Shown here one piece after another: positions 1 to 8,517 of a stretch of 56,064 nt of DNA. Numbering within the stretch: position 1 is the first letter of the stretch; the number at the start of each line of letters is the position of its first letter. Location of the stretch: positions 1 through 56,064 of the forward strand of contig URCB01000009.1 in the NCBI GenBank assembly GCA_900546255.1. The letters run 5' to 3'. Under the pieces are notes generated by a model that ran no database searches, was not told the DNA's origin, and saw nothing but the letters and a program-made list of their open reading frames with translations. The position numbers and the translations under genes were made by a program. The stretch is from an uncultured Eubacteriales bacterium (GTDB lineage Bacteria; Bacillota; Clostridia; Oscillospirales; Oscillospiraceae).

Positions 1-12
1 CCGGCACCATAT

Positions 13-88
13 CGCGGAGTAGAGCAGTTGGTAGCTCGTCGGGCTCATAACCCGGAGGCCGCAGGTTCAAGTCCTGTCTCCGCAACCA
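13..88 (+). tRNA. tRNA-fMet (CAT), initiator
   Basis: A complete cloverleaf can be folded with encoded CCA. The anticodon loop is CTCATAA, giving anticodon CAT. The first acceptor pair is a C-A mismatch (C1 opposite A72), and the anticodon stem has three consecutive G-C pairs (GGG/CCC). Both are hallmarks of initiator rather than elongator tRNA-Met. A hairpin terminator follows directly. Confidence 0.93.
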
Positions 89-125
89 AAAAACACCCCG
101 TTTCCCTTGGGAAATGGGGTGTTTT
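89..125 (+). terminator. Terminator after tRNA-fMet
   Basis: An A run leads into a long stem (AACACCCCGTTTCCC pairing with GGGAAATGGGGTGTT, one G-T wobble, four-base loop) followed by TTTT. It ends the tRNA transcript just before the next gene's ribosome site. Confidence 0.85.
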
Positions 126-156
126 CCGTATCATGGCAGGACAAGGAGGGAACAGA

Positions 157-966
157 ATGCTTCACCGTAACGCAGCCCAGCGCGCGTTAGAAAAGGAACT
201 GGCACTTCTTCAAAAACGGGAGGGCCGTATGGAGACCCGGGCACTGGCAGAGAAGGAAGGGGCTTGGAAAGCAAAGCTGGAGGAAAAAGTTCCCGAGAAA
301 GTGTATACCTCCTTGGAGCAGGCGTTCTGCAAAGCGTTTGCCCTGGTCTTTGAGAAGGGGACCGGGATCATCGAGAAAAGCTATGACCGGGATGCCCTGG
401 AAAAGGACTACGCTGTGCGGGACTTTGCCGTCCAGGTCAAGGGGGACCGCCGCACGCTGCGCCGCTTTCCCAAGGAAAACCGGGGGGCCAACGCAAAGAA
501 CCTCCTCCTCTCGACGGTAGAGGGGGTGGGGCTGGGTGCGCTGGGCATTGGCCTGCCAGATATTGTCCTCTTTGTGGGAATGCTGCTCAAGGGTATCTAT
601 GAAACGGCTTTGCGGTATGGCTTTCCCTATGAAGATCCTGCGGAACAGATGTGGATTCTCCGCATGATGGAGACCGCGTTGACCAAAGGTCCTCTGTGGA
701 CAGAAAAGAACCAGGGTGTAGATGCGTTTCTGTACCAGGGGCTGATGGAGGAACCCACCAAGGAAGCTCTGTCTCAGCAGATCCAGGCCACGGCACAGAC
801 CTTTGCCATGGATATGTTGGTCCTGAAGTTCATCCAGGGACTGCCCTTGGTGGGGGCGCTGGGTGGCGCGGCCAACCCGGTGTATTACCGTCGGGTGTTA
901 AACTATGTCCAATTGAAATACCACAAACGATATCTCTATCAAAAAAGAAGGGAGATGGCACCATGA
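157..966 (+). CDS. EcsC family protein
   Basis: A 269-residue protein resembling the EcsC family (first known from the Bacillus ecs ABC-transporter operon; function still poorly defined). The N-terminal half is charged and alpha-helical. A Gly-rich hydrophobic segment follows (around residues 125-155, GVGLGALGIGLPDIVLFVG), then a second hydrophobic Gly/Ala-rich segment near the C terminus, as in the family. The ATG at 157 has an AAGGAGGG ribosome site 6-7 bases upstream; reading upstream would run into the terminator and tRNA, so those starts are rejected. Its stop overlaps the next gene's start (ATGA), implying translational coupling. No EcsA/EcsB ABC genes are adjacent. Family assignment is fairly secure, function is not. 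Confidence 0.78.
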   Translation: MLHRNAAQRALEKELALLQKREGRMETRALAEKEGAWKAKLEEKVPEKVYTSLEQAFCKAFALVFEKGTGIIEKSYDRDALEKDYAVRDFAVQVKGDRRTLRRFPKENRGANAKNLLLSTVEGVGLGALGIGLPDIVLFVGMLLKGIYETALRYGFPYEDPAEQMWILRMMETALTKGPLWTEKNQGVDAFLYQGLMEEPTKEALSQQIQATAQTFAMDMLVLKFIQGLPLVGALGGAANPVYYRRVLNYVQLKYHKRYLYQKRREMAP

Positions 967-1949
967 ACGAATGGATTCTGCCCCAGGGAGAGGCGGCGGC
1001 GCTGATGCCGGGGGCATCCTATAGTCTGCCCGGTCTGTTTCTATATTCGAAGTTAATTTATCAGTGCCTGGATCAGGTCCAGGATAAATTTGGGTATGCC
1101 ATCCCGGTGCGTTACCTCTATGGTTCCCCCAAGGTCCTGTGGAACTGTGGGCGGCTGATCATCACAGACAACCACTACACCCGAGAGGAGATCTACCAGG
1201 AGTTGGCTGGCGCCAAAGCGCGGGGGATCACCCCTCTGTTGACCTTTTCTGCGCCGGTGCTCTCCCAGGAGGACCTCGCGGACCCTGCCGGAAACACGAT
1301 CCTGTCCATGGCGGATGAAGTGGGCGGGGGCGTGATTGTCTCTACCCCCCTGCTTCGGGACTATATCCGGGCCAAGTATCCCAACATAGAGGTGCATGCG
1401 TCGGTGATCATGACGGCCTTCCCAGAGCAGCGGGATGAGAGCTACTATGCCTCCCTAGCGCGGGAGTATGACCGGTTTGTGGTCCACCCGGATGACAATT
1501 TCCGCCTGGATCTCCTGGAGAAGATTCCGAAAGACCGGGCGGAGATCATCCTCAACGAGCGCTGCGTTTACCAGTGCCATCAGCGGAAGGAACACTACCT
1601 ATCCATTGTAGAGGATCAAGCGGCGCTGATTCATGGGGAAGGGGAACTGACCCACTTTCTAGACCGCTGTCCCAACGTCCCCGACTTTAAGCAGCACGCC
1701 TCCAAAGCGCGGAACATCTCCCTGACGGCGGAGGAGGCAGTGCGCCTGCGAGAGATGGGTTTTTCTCTCTTTAAGCTCCAGGGGCGGCTGGACATCCCCT
1801 ATGTGTTCTTCTTTGATTTTCTCCGCTATGCGTTGGAGAACCAGCTGTCTTTCCCCGCAGAATATCCCGTGTTTTCCTTTTCGATCCGCCAATACTTAAA
1901 GGAAAAGGAACGGAACCGGCAAAGACAGAGAAACCAGGAAAAAATATAA
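963..1949 (+). CDS. U32-like TIM-barrel protein (tentative)
   Basis: A 328-residue soluble protein starting at the ATG that overlaps the EcsC stop. The pattern of alternating hydrophobic strands (LIITDN, ITPLLTFSAPVL, GVIVSTP, EVHASVIMT, FVVHPDDN, AEIILNERC) suggests a TIM barrel. A segment reading LNERCVYQCHQRKEHY and a later LFKLQGR resemble the cysteine-bearing region and the KIEGR-like end of the U32/UbiU-UbiV family, whose members can bind an iron-sulfur cluster. Cysteines in RCVYQC and RCPNVP are candidate ligands. It is coupled to ecsC-like gene 157-966 and ends just before a strong terminator. The family call is from pattern memory and could be wrong; an uncharacterised TIM-barrel protein is the safe reading. 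Confidence 0.5.
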   Translation: MNEWILPQGEAAALMPGASYSLPGLFLYSKLIYQCLDQVQDKFGYAIPVRYLYGSPKVLWNCGRLIITDNHYTREEIYQELAGAKARGITPLLTFSAPVLSQEDLADPAGNTILSMADEVGGGVIVSTPLLRDYIRAKYPNIEVHASVIMTAFPEQRDESYYASLAREYDRFVVHPDDNFRLDLLEKIPKDRAEIILNERCVYQCHQRKEHYLSIVEDQAALIHGEGELTHFLDRCPNVPDFKQHASKARNISLTAEEAVRLREMGFSLFKLQGRLDIPYVFFFDFLRYALENQLSFPAEYPVFSFSIRQYLKEKERNRQRQRNQEKI

Positions 1950-1952
1950 GTT

Positions 1953-1990
1953 GCAGAAGCCCCGTGGACCGAGATCCACGGGGCTTCTGC
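1953..1990 (+). terminator. Terminator hairpin between convergent operons
   Basis: A perfect 16-bp stem (GCAGAAGCCCCGTGGA and its complement) around a six-base loop starts 4 bases after the stop at 1949. It lies between the plus-strand pair and the minus-strand ABC operon, so it may serve both. Confidence 0.85.
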
Positions 1991-2019
1991 TTGTAAAGAA
2001 GGAGAAGTAGAAAGAAAGC

Positions 2020-3828
2020 TTATTCAAATTGGCTGTAGTAGAGGGCGGCGTAGGCGCCTTTCTTTGCCAGCAGGGTTTTGTGATCCCCCTGCTCGATGAT
2101 GTTGCCGTTGGCCATAAACAGGATGTTGTCCGCATCCCGAATGGTGGAAAGGCGGTGGGCGATGACAAAGCTGGTTCGGCCGTCCATGAGCTGTTTCATG
2201 GCCTTGCCGATCTCCACCTCCGTACGGGTATCCACGCTGGAGGTGGCCTCGTCCAGGATCAGGATGGGGGGATCGCAGAGGAACACCCGGGCAATGGTCA
2301 GCAGCTGGCGCTGGCCGGCGGAGAGGTTGGCGGCTTCGTTGTCCAGCACCGTGTCATAGCCCTGGGGCATGGTGCGGATGAAGTAGTCCACCATGGCGGC
2401 CTTGGCAGCGGCCACAATCTCCTCGCGGGTGGCGTCCGGCTTGCCGTAGGCAATGTTTTCCGCCACGGTACCGCCAAACAACCAGGTGTCCTGGAGAACC
2501 ATGCCGAAGTTGCGGCGCAGCCCGCTGCGGGTCATCTCGGCGGTAGAGACGCCGTCCACCGTGATTTTCCCGCCATTGACCTCGTAAAACCGCATCAGGA
2601 GGTTGATCAGCGTGGTCTTCCCGGCCCCTGTGCTGCCGACTACGGCGATCTTCTGCCCTGGCCGGGCGGAGAAACTGATGTCCTGCATCAGCAGGCGGTC
2701 GGGGTTGTAGCCAAAGCTGACGTGCTCAAAGGCCACGTTGCCCTTGGAGTGTTCCACGACGGCGGGGTGCTCGGGGTCAGGGATCTCCTCCTCCTCGTCC
2801 AGCATTTCAAAGGTACGCTCGGCGGAAGCCAGGGCGGACTGGAGGGAGTTGATCATATAGGAGGCCTCCGTGAGAGGCTCTGCCGTCTGGTTCACATACT
2901 GGAAGAAGGCCTGTACCACACCAATGGTCATGGTGCCGTTGAGCATCGCGTACCCGGCAATGACGGCGATCACAGCCTGGGACAGCCGGGTCAGCAGACG
3001 GATGAGGGGGTTAATGCAGATGGTGAGGAAGTCTGCCTTCTGGTTGGCAGCGCGGTTTTCTTCCGCAACTTTTACCACTTGTTGAATACTCTCATCCTCG
3101 TGGTTGTAAGCCTTGATGACGTCGCGGCCCTTATAGTACTCTTCCACCACGCCCGTCAGGGAGCCGATGGTCTCTTGCCGCTGGGCAGCGCAAAGCAAGT
3201 TCTTAGAGGCTACCACCTTGGTGATTACCACGCAGATGGCCATGAACACCAGGAAAATCAGGGTGAGGGGTACGCTGTAATAGAACATGACGATCAGAGA
3301 CCCGATGACGGTGCCAATGGCGACGATCATCTTCAGCAGACCGGTCTGGAGGACTTCGGAAATCTTATCCAAGTCGCTGGTGACCCGGCTGAGAATCTCA
3401 CCGGCCTTGTTCTGGTCAAAGAAGCGCAGCGGCAGGCGGTGAAGCTTGCGGGAGACCTGGGTTCGCAGGGAGAGCACCAAGGTCTCGGCTACGCTGGCCA
3501 TCAGATAGGATTGCAGGTAGTAGAACACCCAGGTAAACAGGTACTGTATGGTAAGGCGGAAGAGTTCCTTCCCCAAGTTGTCCCAGGTAATGACGAAGGC
3601 AGTGCCGGTGTTCCAGGCTGTCTGGATGCTCTGCCACAGGTGGTCGATGACCACTGCGCTGTACAGGGGATTCCAAATACTCAGAATCACGTAGATTACA
3701 ATGGAGATACCCACCACAGCGAGACGGGCACGCTGGCTCCGCAGTTGGCTGAACAGACGGACCACAGTGCTTTTGGTGTTCTGAGGAACTTCTCGCTGTG
3801 GGGTATGCAAGGTTTTCTTGTCGCTCAT
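2020..3828 (-). CDS. Heterodimeric ABC exporter, catalytically competent subunit
   Basis: A 602-residue fused membrane/ATPase half-transporter. Six predicted membrane segments occupy roughly residues 35-320, followed by a nucleotide-binding domain with Walker A GSTGAGKTT, signature LSAGQRQ, Walker B ILILDEATSSVD and the switch histidine in IAHRLST. The signature is non-canonical (A instead of the second G of LSGGQ). In heterodimers of the BmrCD/LmrCD/TM287-288 type this is the subunit that faces the partner's inactive site, matching the DD Walker B of the gene at 3825-5558. Start ATG overlaps the partner's stop (ATGA). Together with the upstream marR it is probably a multidrug or peptide exporter; substrate cannot be read from sequence. 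Confidence 0.88.
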   Translation of the reverse strand: MSDKKTLHTPQREVPQNTKSTVVRLFSQLRSQRARLAVVGISIVIYVILSIWNPLYSAVVIDHLWQSIQTAWNTGTAFVITWDNLGKELFRLTIQYLFTWVFYYLQSYLMASVAETLVLSLRTQVSRKLHRLPLRFFDQNKAGEILSRVTSDLDKISEVLQTGLLKMIVAIGTVIGSLIVMFYYSVPLTLIFLVFMAICVVITKVVASKNLLCAAQRQETIGSLTGVVEEYYKGRDVIKAYNHEDESIQQVVKVAEENRAANQKADFLTICINPLIRLLTRLSQAVIAVIAGYAMLNGTMTIGVVQAFFQYVNQTAEPLTEASYMINSLQSALASAERTFEMLDEEEEIPDPEHPAVVEHSKGNVAFEHVSFGYNPDRLLMQDISFSARPGQKIAVVGSTGAGKTTLINLLMRFYEVNGGKITVDGVSTAEMTRSGLRRNFGMVLQDTWLFGGTVAENIAYGKPDATREEIVAAAKAAMVDYFIRTMPQGYDTVLDNEAANLSAGQRQLLTIARVFLCDPPILILDEATSSVDTRTEVEIGKAMKQLMDGRTSFVIAHRLSTIRDADNILFMANGNIIEQGDHKTLLAKKGAYAALYYSQFE

Positions 3829-5558
3829 GCTTCCTGCGCCTCCTTTGTCTGGGATTCGTAGATTTCTTGGTAAACGGTGCAGGTTTCCATCAGTTCTTCG
3901 TGGGTGCCAATGCCTGCCACGGCCCCCTCGTCCAGGACGACGATCTGGTGGGCATGGCGGATGGAGCTGACACGCTGGGCAATGATGAGGACGGCGGCGT
4001 CCTGGGTTTCTGCGGCCAGTGCCTTTCGTAAGGCGGCGTCGGTCTTAAAGTCCAGGGCAGAGAAACTGTCGTCGAAGATATAGAGTTCCGGTTTCTTCAC
4101 CAGCGCCCGGGCAATGGACAGACGCTGCTTTTGCCCGCCGGAAAAGTTGGTGCCGCCTTGGGCCACGTAGGAATTGAGCCCATCAGGGAGGGACCGGATG
4201 AAGTCCCCGGCCTGGGCCACATCGGCGGCGTGCATGAGTTCCTCCTCGGTGGCATTTTTCCGGCTGTACCGCAGGTTGTCGGCGATGGTACCGGAGAAGA
4301 GCCAAGCCTTCTGTTGGACATAGGACAGGTGGTCTCGGAGGAACTGCTGGGTCATTTGCCGGATGTCCGTGCCGTTGAGCAGCAGGGCGCCCTCTGTAGC
4401 GTCATGGAATCGAAGGATTAGGGCGGCTACGGTGGACTTGCCGCTGCCTGTGCCGCCGATGATGGCGGTGGTTTCTCCTCGTCGGCAGGTGAAGTTCAGG
4501 TTCCGCAGGGTGTACTCCTCTGCGTCAGCAAAGCGGAAGGAGACATCCTGGAACGTGAGGACGTCTTTCTCGTCGCCTTTTTCTTCCGGGTCGTCCAACA
4601 CCAAGTCGGTGATCTCTGGGGAGTGGTCCAGCACCAGGCGGATACGCTCACAGCACTCCAAAGCACGGGGCAGGGTCAGGATGACCATCTGCGCCATCAT
4701 CAGATAGAACAGAACCAGAAAGGCGTACTCGATGACGGCGGTGATGTCACCGATCTGGAACAGGCCGGCGTGGATCTGCCCGCCGCTCATCCAGTAGATC
4801 AGGACCACGAAGAAGTTGATAAAGAAGAAGGACAGGCCGTCCAAGTTGGCAAAGCGCCGATTGGCCCGGATAGAGGTCTGTGCGTAGTTGGTGAAGGCGG
4901 TGTCCATACGGGTTTTCTCCCGCTTTTCATTGTTAAACGCACGAACCACTCGCACGCCGGTGAGGTTTTCCAGGAAAACGGTGCTCATCCGGTCCAACAG
5001 TTTCTGAAGCCGGCGGAACAGAGGGGAGGCGCTGCGGATCATGAAGAAGGCGAGAATCAGCACCACCAGCACCACTGCCAGCAAGACAAAGCCGATGGCT
5101 CGATTCAGATTGAAGGTGAGCACCAGGGACAGCACGCAGATCACCGGCACCGGCAGGATCATCTGAATGGAACTGAGCAGAGCCATTTGGATCGTTGTGA
5201 CGTCCGAGATGGTCCGGGTGGTGATAGAGGCGGTGCCGAACTGCCGGAAGTCATAGACAGACAGCTTAAGGGATTTGGTGTAGATGGCTTGCCGCATATC
5301 TTTGGCCACCTGTGCAGTCAAGGTGGCGCAGGCATATCCCCCGGCAATGGCACCGAGGCCTGCCACCGCGGAAATCACCGCCATCTGAATGCCCGTGGTT
5401 ACGATGGATTGGAACGCTGCGCCCGAGGTGCCTGCGTTGAGCATTTCCGCCACCAGCGTAGGAATGAACAGGGAGCCGGCCACGTCCACAAACAGCAGCA
5501 CAACGGTGAGCACGCAGAGCTTCCAATGGGGTTTGAGGAATCGTAAGAGCAGTTTCAT
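3825..5558 (-). CDS. Heterodimeric ABC exporter, degenerate-site subunit
   Basis: A 577-residue ABC half-exporter with N-terminal membrane domain and C-terminal ATPase: Walker A GGTGSGKST, signature FSGGQKQR, Walker B LYIFDDSFSALD. The catalytic glutamate after Walker B is replaced by aspartate, the usual mark of the degenerate subunit in heterodimeric exporters. The switch-loop region also deviates (IAQRVSS, glutamine where a histidine is expected). It is the middle gene of marR-abcA-abcB and overlaps its partner by four bases. Its sister pair at 11515-15149 has the same division of labour, so the two systems are likely paralogous in architecture. Confidence 0.88.
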   Translation of the reverse strand: MKLLLRFLKPHWKLCVLTVVLLFVDVAGSLFIPTLVAEMLNAGTSGAAFQSIVTTGIQMAVISAVAGLGAIAGGYACATLTAQVAKDMRQAIYTKSLKLSVYDFRQFGTASITTRTISDVTTIQMALLSSIQMILPVPVICVLSLVLTFNLNRAIGFVLLAVVLVVLILAFFMIRSASPLFRRLQKLLDRMSTVFLENLTGVRVVRAFNNEKREKTRMDTAFTNYAQTSIRANRRFANLDGLSFFFINFFVVLIYWMSGGQIHAGLFQIGDITAVIEYAFLVLFYLMMAQMVILTLPRALECCERIRLVLDHSPEITDLVLDDPEEKGDEKDVLTFQDVSFRFADAEEYTLRNLNFTCRRGETTAIIGGTGSGKSTVAALILRFHDATEGALLLNGTDIRQMTQQFLRDHLSYVQQKAWLFSGTIADNLRYSRKNATEEELMHAADVAQAGDFIRSLPDGLNSYVAQGGTNFSGGQKQRLSIARALVKKPELYIFDDSFSALDFKTDAALRKALAAETQDAAVLIIAQRVSSIRHAHQIVVLDEGAVAGIGTHEELMETCTVYQEIYESQTKEAQEA

Positions 5559-5650
5559 GGAATGGGATTCTCCTTTCCGAAAATGGAATAAAAAAGGCGC
5601 CCGGGCCGTCTAGGACTTCCCGAGCGCACTCGACATCTTCTCCAACACTG

Positions 5651-6133
5651 TCATTGCGATGACAGGTCCTCCGATGAGTGGGTGTTTGTTTTTTCTTCTT
5701 CCAAGGCCTGCTTCAACGCGGCGCTGAAGCGCAGCGTAAGCTGCGTAATGGATTCTTGCTCCTCTGGGGTTAAGGTTTCCCAGGCTCGTGCTTCTAGCCG
5801 CTCCATTTTGGAAACAGTCTCATCCACAAAGTGCTGACCGGTTTCGGTTAAAATGGCTCGTTTGCTTCGCTGGTTGTCCTGGAACGGTTCCAGCCGGATC
5901 AGGCCTTTTTTGATGAGGAGCTTGAAGGCGGAGTTCAAGGTCTGCCGGTTCAGGCAGAGCTGATCACTGATCTCCTTTTGTGTGACGATTCCCTCCTTGA
6001 TGAGGACCAGGGACCAGTACTCCGGGTCAGAGAGACCACAGGACTTGGCGAGGGGGCCATAGACTGCGTCAAATTCCATGGCGGCGTCTCGAAAGGCGTC
6101 TAAGCGAGGATCCTGTTTGGGGAGAGAGGGCAT
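5651..6133 (-). CDS. MarR family transcriptional regulator
   Basis: A roughly 160-residue winged-helix regulator. The DNA-binding core is visible as KEGIVTQKEISDQLCLNRQTLNSAFKLL followed by the wing region RLEPFQDNQRSKRAILTETG (shown in two parts), as in MarR proteins. The ATG at 6133 is preferred because a near-perfect AAGGTGAT ribosome site sits 4 bases upstream; the in-frame GTG at 6142 and ATG at 6139 overlap that site. It is the first gene of the operon with the two ABC subunits. A 19-bp palindrome between its promoter and start is the obvious autoregulatory operator. It likely senses an exported compound and derepresses the transporter. Confidence 0.87.
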   Translation of the reverse strand: MPSLPKQDPRLDAFRDAAMEFDAVYGPLAKSCGLSDPEYWSLVLIKEGIVTQKEISDQLCLNRQTLNSAFKLLIKKGLIRLEPFQDNQRSKRAILTETGQHFVDETVSKMERLEARAWETLTPEEQESITQLTLRFSAALKQALEEEKTNTHSSEDLSSQ

Positions 6134-6158
6134 TGGCATCACCTTCGGAAATAGTCTG

Positions 6159-6177
6159 AAATCATACTGTATGATTT
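6159..6177 (-). promoter_or_regulatory. MarR operator palindrome
   Basis: A perfect inverted repeat AAATCATA-CTG-TATGATTT. It lies about 14 bases downstream of the -10 element, at the start of the transcript, between promoter and marR start. Size and symmetry fit a MarR dimer site. Confidence 0.72.
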
Positions 6178-6190
6178 AGGAACGTTCGAT

Positions 6191-6219
6191 ATCATACCAC
6201 TAGGGGAAAGGGATGTCAA
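6191..6219 (-). promoter_or_regulatory. Sigma-A promoter of the marR-ABC operon
   Basis: On the minus strand TTGACA (6219-6214), 17 bases, TATGAT (6196-6191). This is a near-consensus promoter placed directly upstream of the palindromic operator. Confidence 0.82.
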
Positions 6220-6293
6220 GGAATAAGGTACCAATTTAGAGGGAAGGGAACGTTCGCTTTTTGTGGAACATGTTAACACAAGCGAAGAAAAGA

Positions 6294-6320
6294 GGCTGCT
6301 CTTTGAAAGAAAGAGCAGCC
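6294..6320 (-). terminator. Terminator of the zinc-ribbon/acyltransferase operon
   Basis: Read on the minus strand, GGCTGCTCTTT pairs with AAAGAGCAGCC and is followed by TCTTTTCTT. It starts 20 bases after the stop of the gene at 6341. Confidence 0.8.
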
Positions 6321-6340
6321 CTTGCAGGGAAAGTCGTGGT

Positions 6341-7048
6341 TTACATGTGGAACCGTCGACGAACCTCCTCCCGGAGCGAGGGGACCCGACGGATGACGAT
6401 CAGAGGGATGAGTAGAATTACGCAGATAGCCAAGACAATGAGGGACCAGCTGGGGGACCAACTGCCATGGAGATAACCATCAATCAGCCCCTCTACCCCC
6501 AACGTAAACACCCCCGAGGAGCCGATTACCAATGCGATGGAGGATAGGGTGCTCCGTTTTCGCTGCCCCATAGTCAATCCCCAAAACAGGAACAAGGCAC
6601 CCAGCAGGAGAATGATGGGCAGCGCCAGGTGCAAGTACCAATCCCATCCATCCAGATCCACTGCGATGAGGGAGACATAGACGGCGATGGCAAGGACATC
6701 TGCCAGTAGCTGTAGACGAAAGGTATCCTTTTTGTGGTGGAGCAAAGGGGGCACGGTCCAGATCCACAGCATAATCGCTGCGCCGATCACATAGAGAGAC
6801 CAGGTGTGCTGGGTTTTGAGAAAGAGATTCAAGATCCCACAGCACACGGCCACAGAGGCCAGAACGGTGGAGATCAGGATGGCGATGGGCAGCTTCGAGG
6901 AGGGGGGAACCTCCTTGCGCTCGGTGGGAAAGGGTTTTGGTGCTGCCTCGTTGACAGGCTGGTTGGGATTATAGACTGGCGTGTGGCAGAGAGGGCAAAA
7001 GGATGCAGTCTCATCCAGTTCCACGCCGCAGTTGACGCAGTAGGACAT
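6341..7048 (-). CDS. Zinc-ribbon membrane protein (DUF6320-like)
   Basis: A 235-residue protein beginning with a double-CxxC zinc ribbon (YCVNCGVELDETASFCPLCH, residues about 4-23), a Pro-rich linker, and then about six hydrophobic membrane helices. The layout fits the DUF6320 type of membrane protein that I associate with alcohol-acetyltransferase-like partners; the name is from memory. The ATG at 7048 is chosen because GAGAGGTG lies 6 bases upstream; the GTG at 7057 is inside that site. It lies 21 bases downstream of the acyltransferase-like gene and shares its transcript. Function unknown; the ribbon may tether the neighbouring enzyme to the membrane (inference). Confidence 0.7.
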   Translation of the reverse strand: MSYCVNCGVELDETASFCPLCHTPVYNPNQPVNEAAPKPFPTERKEVPPSSKLPIAILISTVLASVAVCCGILNLFLKTQHTWSLYVIGAAIMLWIWTVPPLLHHKKDTFRLQLLADVLAIAVYVSLIAVDLDGWDWYLHLALPIILLLGALFLFWGLTMGQRKRSTLSSIALVIGSSGVFTLGVEGLIDGYLHGSWSPSWSLIVLAICVILLIPLIVIRRVPSLREEVRRRFHM

Positions 7049-7069
7049 AGGAAACACCTCTCAACAAAA

Positions 7070-8383
7070 TCAGTGGGTACGGTTGGACTCCACCTTGACA
7101 TGGATCCCTGCCTGCACCAGATGGGAGAAAAAACGCCGCTCCGTTTCGCTGGAGACCCCGGTTCCAGCGAAGGTGATGGCCATGGTATTGCCGTAGCTGA
7201 TGGAGGCGCAATGGGGGGAGGGGCGTGTGGCTTGTCCCAACATCACTTCCATGTGATGGATGTGGGGTTCCATTTCTGGGGGAACGTGAAAGATTCCAGG
7301 ATTGGTGTAGGTCCCAGAATAGGGACGAACGCCAACCAATTGGTAGGAAAATGCCATGATTGGATTTTTCAGAAACAAGGGCACCATCTGCAAAAAGCGG
7401 TTTTTGGTAAATTGCACATTGCCAGTGAGTTTGGCCTGCATCTCCTGCCGGTTTGCGTGAAGGCGCATGTAGCTGTGCACTTGTCGGACAATTTCTTCTA
7501 GCGTGTACTCCCCCAATGTGGGGTCAATGCAGGGGCGGACGGTGAGGATAAAGTTACGCAAGGTTTCCGAAGGGAACCATGGCCGGAGATTGATGGGGAT
7601 GGCCAGGGCCACAGGCCGAGGGTGGCGGTAGTGTCGCGCGGCTTGGTTTTCCAGCAAAGATTGCAGCAGGACCGCGGTGAGATACTCTGTCACAGAGGCG
7701 CTGTACTGTTGAGACACTTTACGCAGCTGATCCACAGGAACCAGGCCCATGGTGACATTTAAAGTGTAAAAGGGTTCTGGTTGACTGGTGTTGGGAAAGG
7801 CGGTTTTCTCCAGTTTATCCCGCAGGATACGCTGGCCGGCATATTTGGCATAGGCGTCCTCCAACTCCTCCTTACGAGGGGGCTGGGTGATGTCTAAAAT
7901 GCCGGGACCATTTGGAATGGCATAGCCCAGTTCCCGGAGATAGACCGCCAACAGGGTGCGGAAAAAGACCAGCGTTCCAGCCCCGTCTGAAATGGCGTGG
8001 AAGACTTCCAAAGAGATGCGGTGTTCGTAGTAGAAAATGCGAATCAGCCATTCATTGTCCTCCCGAAACCGTACGGGCTGGCAGGGGTTTACCATATCCT
8101 GTTTCACGAAGGGGCCTGGGTTGGGGTTGGGCTCAAAGTAACACCAGAAAGCACCTCGGCGCATCCGAACGGCAAAACCAGGAAACCGTGGCATGGTCTT
8201 TCCGACAGCACGCTGGAGCAGGGTAGGGTTGACAGGTTCTGTCATGACAGCGGAAAACCGATAGATGGCGGAGTAACGGTCCTTCTGGATGGCAGAATAC
8301 AGTACCCCCGCGTTGTCCAAAGGATACCACGTGTTTTTGGCCTGCTTTTTGGACACGGGTGAGGCCCCCTTTGTACGCAACAT
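7070..8383 (-). CDS. Condensation/alcohol acetyltransferase-like protein
   Basis: A 437-residue protein of the acyl-CoA-dependent acyltransferase/condensation fold. The signature HxxxDG is present as HAISDG at about residues 129-134, with the histidine as likely catalytic base. The C-terminal half carries YSGTYTNPG and SISYGN-like segments, comparable to the DFGWG-region of relatives but not identical. Start: an in-frame ATG at 8404 has no ribosome site and lies at or before the likely transcript start (TATGAT at 8413-8408), so the ATG at 8383, with TTGGAG about 10 bases upstream, is preferred. It is co-transcribed with the zinc-ribbon membrane protein and divergent from an esterase. It probably makes an ester or amide-linked small molecule or lipid; substrate unknown. 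Confidence 0.72.
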   Translation of the reverse strand: MLRTKGASPVSKKQAKNTWYPLDNAGVLYSAIQKDRYSAIYRFSAVMTEPVNPTLLQRAVGKTMPRFPGFAVRMRRGAFWCYFEPNPNPGPFVKQDMVNPCQPVRFREDNEWLIRIFYYEHRISLEVFHAISDGAGTLVFFRTLLAVYLRELGYAIPNGPGILDITQPPRKEELEDAYAKYAGQRILRDKLEKTAFPNTSQPEPFYTLNVTMGLVPVDQLRKVSQQYSASVTEYLTAVLLQSLLENQAARHYRHPRPVALAIPINLRPWFPSETLRNFILTVRPCIDPTLGEYTLEEIVRQVHSYMRLHANRQEMQAKLTGNVQFTKNRFLQMVPLFLKNPIMAFSYQLVGVRPYSGTYTNPGIFHVPPEMEPHIHHMEVMLGQATRPSPHCASISYGNTMAITFAGTGVSSETERRFFSHLVQAGIHVKVESNRTH

Positions 8384-8407
8384 GACATGTTTGCTCCAAT
8401 TCATTGT

Positions 8408-8479
8408 ATCATAGCGAGGGAGAAACTACAAGGGAAAGAAGGGGAAGGCCTTTTCTTTTTCCGGCTGCCGTGGTATACT
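8408..8479. promoter_or_regulatory. Divergent promoter region, acyltransferase / esterase
   Basis: On the minus strand a TATGAT -10 (8413-8408) lacks a strong -35. On the plus strand TGGTATACT (8471-8479) is an extended -10 element with a poor -35. The two units are therefore probably transcribed divergently from about 60 bases of shared control DNA. Confidence 0.45.
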
Positions 8480-8517
8480 AAGCCATCTTTTATTGACGGG
8501 AAAAGGAGAGCTGCAGT

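Noticed and set aside
28..156. Upstream extension of the EcsC-family gene into the tRNA.
   Set aside because: It would translate the initiator tRNA and its terminator; the ATG at 157 has a proper ribosome site.
6179..6256. GGAACGTTCG present twice (about 6179 and 6247), considered as SOS boxes.
   Set aside because: GAAC and GTTC are adjacent without the four-base spacer of Gram-positive LexA sites.
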